A DNA stretch of 64,000 bases, taken from assembly GCA_937998355.1 (NCBI GenBank), contig CALLDI010000001.1, positions 62,001 to 126,000 on the forward strand, written 5' to 3'. A program made the position numbers and the translations under genes. The number at the start of each line of letters is the position of its first letter. Within the stretch, counting starts at the first letter, position 1. Shown piece after piece: positions 62,265-64,000 of the stretch. Below the pieces are notes generated by a model, which ran no database searches, was not told the origin of the DNA, and saw only the letters and a program-made list of their open reading frames with translations. This stretch comes from an uncultured Eggerthella sp. Lineage in GTDB: Bacteria; Actinomycetota; Coriobacteriia; Coriobacteriales; Eggerthellaceae.

Positions 62265-64000
62265 TTAGTTCGCAGGCCCTGTTGACACGGTGATGGAGAC
62301 CGTCGTGCCCTTGTTGGCCTTTCCGAGGGTGTCCTGCGAGATGACCTTTCCTTCGTCTACTGTGCTGCTGGCCATCTTCTTGACTGACACTTTGAACCCT
62401 GCGTTCTTCAATGCGGTGGTAGCGTCTGCTTCGCTCTCTTCGACCACATTGGGCACGTCGCCTTCTTCAGGGCCATTGGAGACGTAGATCGTGACGGTCG
62501 AGCCTTTCGCAGCGGTGCCGGAAGGATCTTGCGAGATGACACGACCTTCGGCGACGTCGCTACTATAACGGTAGCTGCTGTTCACTTTGAAGCCTGCATT
62601 GATGAGAGAGTTCTCTGCGTTCGAGGCGCTCGCTCCGACCACGTTCGGGACGGAAACGTTCTCGGCGCCCTTAGAGAGATGGAAGACGACCGTGTCGCCC
62701 TTATTGAGGGAAGAGCCCGCGGGTTGTTCCTGTTCAGCGACGCAATCTTCCTTCACGTTATCCGAATAGACCGCATCGCCCTTCTGCCCGTTCAAGCCGT
62801 ATGAAGAGAGCGTTCTCATGGCCTCTTCTTCTGTCTGGCCTTTCAGGTCGGGAACCGATACCTGCTCGGTGCCTTTGGAAACGTTCAGATCGATGCGACT
62901 GCCCTTCACCGCTTCCTGGCCGCCCGGAGGATTCGTGCTCACGACCAAGCCAGAATCGACCGTTGAACTGAATACTTCGGTTTCAGAGCCGATCTTGAAG
63001 CCAGCATCTTCGAGCGTGGTCTTCGCTTCACCGAGCGACATGTTCGTCACGTCGGGAACGATCTGCTTCTCTTCATTGCCGCCGATCGCGAACGCGACGA
63101 CGCCGACGATGATGGCGAGCACCACTGCGGCGACGATGCCGATGATGACCTTCTTGCGCGCGCTTTGCGGAGGTTGTTTAGGGGGAGTGGCGTTGTTACG
63201 GTATGCCGTTGTCTGGCCGAGGCCTGCAGCAGCGCCAGCAGCCTTGGGCATGACAGCGGTTCCATCCATAGGAGGGATGCCTGCACCCAACACCTGAGTC
63301 TTGTCGCTATGAGCGCCTAGACCGGGAACAGCGCGGCCTGCAAGATAGTCGTTCAGCGCCTGGCGCATATCCTGGGCGCTCGCGAAGCGCTGAGCAGGGT
63401 CTTTCGCGATCGCTTTCATGATGATGGCTTCGAGCACAGGATCGATATCGGGATTGATGCTGCGTGGCAGCGGAGGCATTTCATTGACCTGCTTGACCGC
63501 GACGCTGACCGAGTCGGTCCCTTCGAAGGGAAGGCGGCCGGTGGTGGCTTCATAGAGCACGATACCGAGCGAGTACACATCGGAAAGACCGGTGAGGTCT
63601 TTGCCTTGCGCTTGTTCAGGGGAGATGTAGTGAGCAGTGCCCAGCACAGTAGCCGTTTGGCTGAGCCCCGCATCTCCTGCGCGTGCGATGCCGAAATCCA
63701 TGACCTTGATGTTGCCATCGGGCTGGATCATGATGTTCTGTGGTTTGATATCGCGGTGGATGATACCGCCGTCGTGCGCGACTTGGAGCGCCTGGGCGAC
63801 CTGCGATCCGATCTCGGCAGCTTTGCGCTGATTGATCGCGCCACGCTCTTTGATGGCGGTCTTCAGATCGGTGCCCTTGAGGAATTCCATGACGATGTAG
63901 TACGTTTCGTCGTCGGCATCCAGACCCCAGTCGTAGATGCTCACGATATAAGGGCTTTGCAGCTTAGCTGCGGATGCTGCCTCTTGACGGAATCGTTGTT
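62265..64000 (-). CDS. PASTA-domain Ser/Thr protein kinase (PknB/PrkC type), 5' end outside window
   Basis: The frame is open to the window edge; the part seen has about 578 residues. The kinase domain keeps its C-lobe: IIHRDIKPQNIM (catalytic loop), KVMDFGIARAGD (DFG), HYISPEQAQG and DVYSLGIVLYE. The P-loop and catalytic Lys lie beyond the edge. A Pro/Gln linker leads to one membrane helix (KVIIGIVAAVVLAIIVGVVAFAIGG), then four extracellular PASTA repeats beginning IVPDVTNMS, SVPDLKGQT, SVPNVVGAS and DVPNVVEES. PASTA repeats sense muropeptides or lipid II. The gene is the last of its unit, 77 bp from tRNA-Arg. Confidence 0.95.
   Translation of the reverse strand, partial: QRFRQEAASAAKLQSPYIVSIYDWGLDADDETYYIVMEFLKGTDLKTAIKERGAINQRKAAEIGSQVAQALQVAHDGGIIHRDIKPQNIMIQPDGNIKVMDFGIARAGDAGLSQTATVLGTAHYISPEQAQGKDLTGLSDVYSLGIVLYEATTGRLPFEGTDSVSVAVKQVNEMPPLPRSINPDIDPVLEAIIMKAIAKDPAQRFASAQDMRQALNDYLAGRAVPGLGAHSDKTQVLGAGIPPMDGTAVMPKAAGAAAGLGQTTAYRNNATPPKQPPQSARKKVIIGIVAAVVLAIIVGVVAFAIGGNEEKQIVPDVTNMSLGEAKTTLEDAGFKIGSETEVFSSTVDSGLVVSTNPPGGQEAVKGSRIDLNVSKGTEQVSVPDLKGQTEEEAMRTLSSYGLNGQKGDAVYSDNVKEDCVAEQEQPAGSSLNKGDTVVFHLSKGAENVSVPNVVGASASNAENSLINAGFKVNSSYRYSSDVAEGRVISQDPSGTAAKGSTVTIYVSNGPEEGDVPNVVEESEADATTALKNAGFKVSVKKMASSTVDEGKVISQDTLGKANKGTTVSITVSTGPAN

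Overview
The window (64 kb, about 55% G+C by eye) is a chromosomal segment of a Gram-positive, high-G+C-type bacterium. The alpha-operon order, the Lys/Ala/Glu-tailed ribosomal protein L17, the PASTA kinase, the ECF transporters, the cell-wall-binding repeats and two leaderless-looking promoters fit Actinomycetota, class Coriobacteriia (Eggerthella/Slackia-like gut lineages). This placement is inferred from gene content; there is no rRNA gene here to prove it.

Layout. 1-4.8 kb: end of guaB, a secreted coiled-coil/RlpA-like protein, leuS and a YfcE-type phosphoesterase. 4.9-8.7 kb: tRNA-Lys and infA-rpmJ-rpsM-rpsK-rpsD-rpoA-rplQ. 8.7-10.7 kb: a poorly coding stretch with a ~196-bp inverted-repeat element, a PaaI-like thioesterase and an orphan ecfT. 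10.9-29 kb: housekeeping genes (eno, alr, udg, nifU-like, a GGDEF protein, lgt, desulfoferrodoxin, two flavoproteins of which one is fused to a YrdC/TsaC domain, a lipase-glpK pair, rpiB, glyA, upp, dCMP deaminase). 29.2-36.3 kb: a complete F1Fo ATP synthase operon. 36.4-48 kb: TetR, Usp, a secreted cyclophilin with wall-binding repeats, an ABC-F protein, LemA, tadA-ispE, aroK, aroE, two tRNA-Ser, a DUF2207 protein and an MGMT-type protein. 48.1-48.9 kb: a HicAB toxin-antitoxin pair. 48.98-58.24 kb: a type II-A CRISPR-Cas locus. 58.4-62 kb: a PNPOx-like protein and a complete ECF module (S-A1-A2-T). 62.1-64 kb: tRNA-Arg and a PASTA Ser/Thr kinase that runs off the window.

The CRISPR locus is the most unusual part. 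On the minus strand lie cas9-cas1-cas2-csn2, all overlapping, followed directly by a 23-repeat array; a tracrRNA is encoded divergently upstream of cas9. Eighteen intervals are normal 30-bp spacers. Four are 235, 715, 319 and 346 bp and hold pieces of what look like phage structural and accessory genes, cut exactly at repeat borders and all coding on the array strand. They include the start of a scaffold-like gene, a nuclease-toxin-like C-terminus, a small membrane protein, and strong Rho-independent terminators. All four lie in the older, leader-distal half. The array therefore looks as if it captured long phage DNA in the way it captures spacers, leaving cassette-like inserts. In addition, csn2 has no stop codon of its own and ends inside the first repeat, and two spacers differ only at two seed positions.
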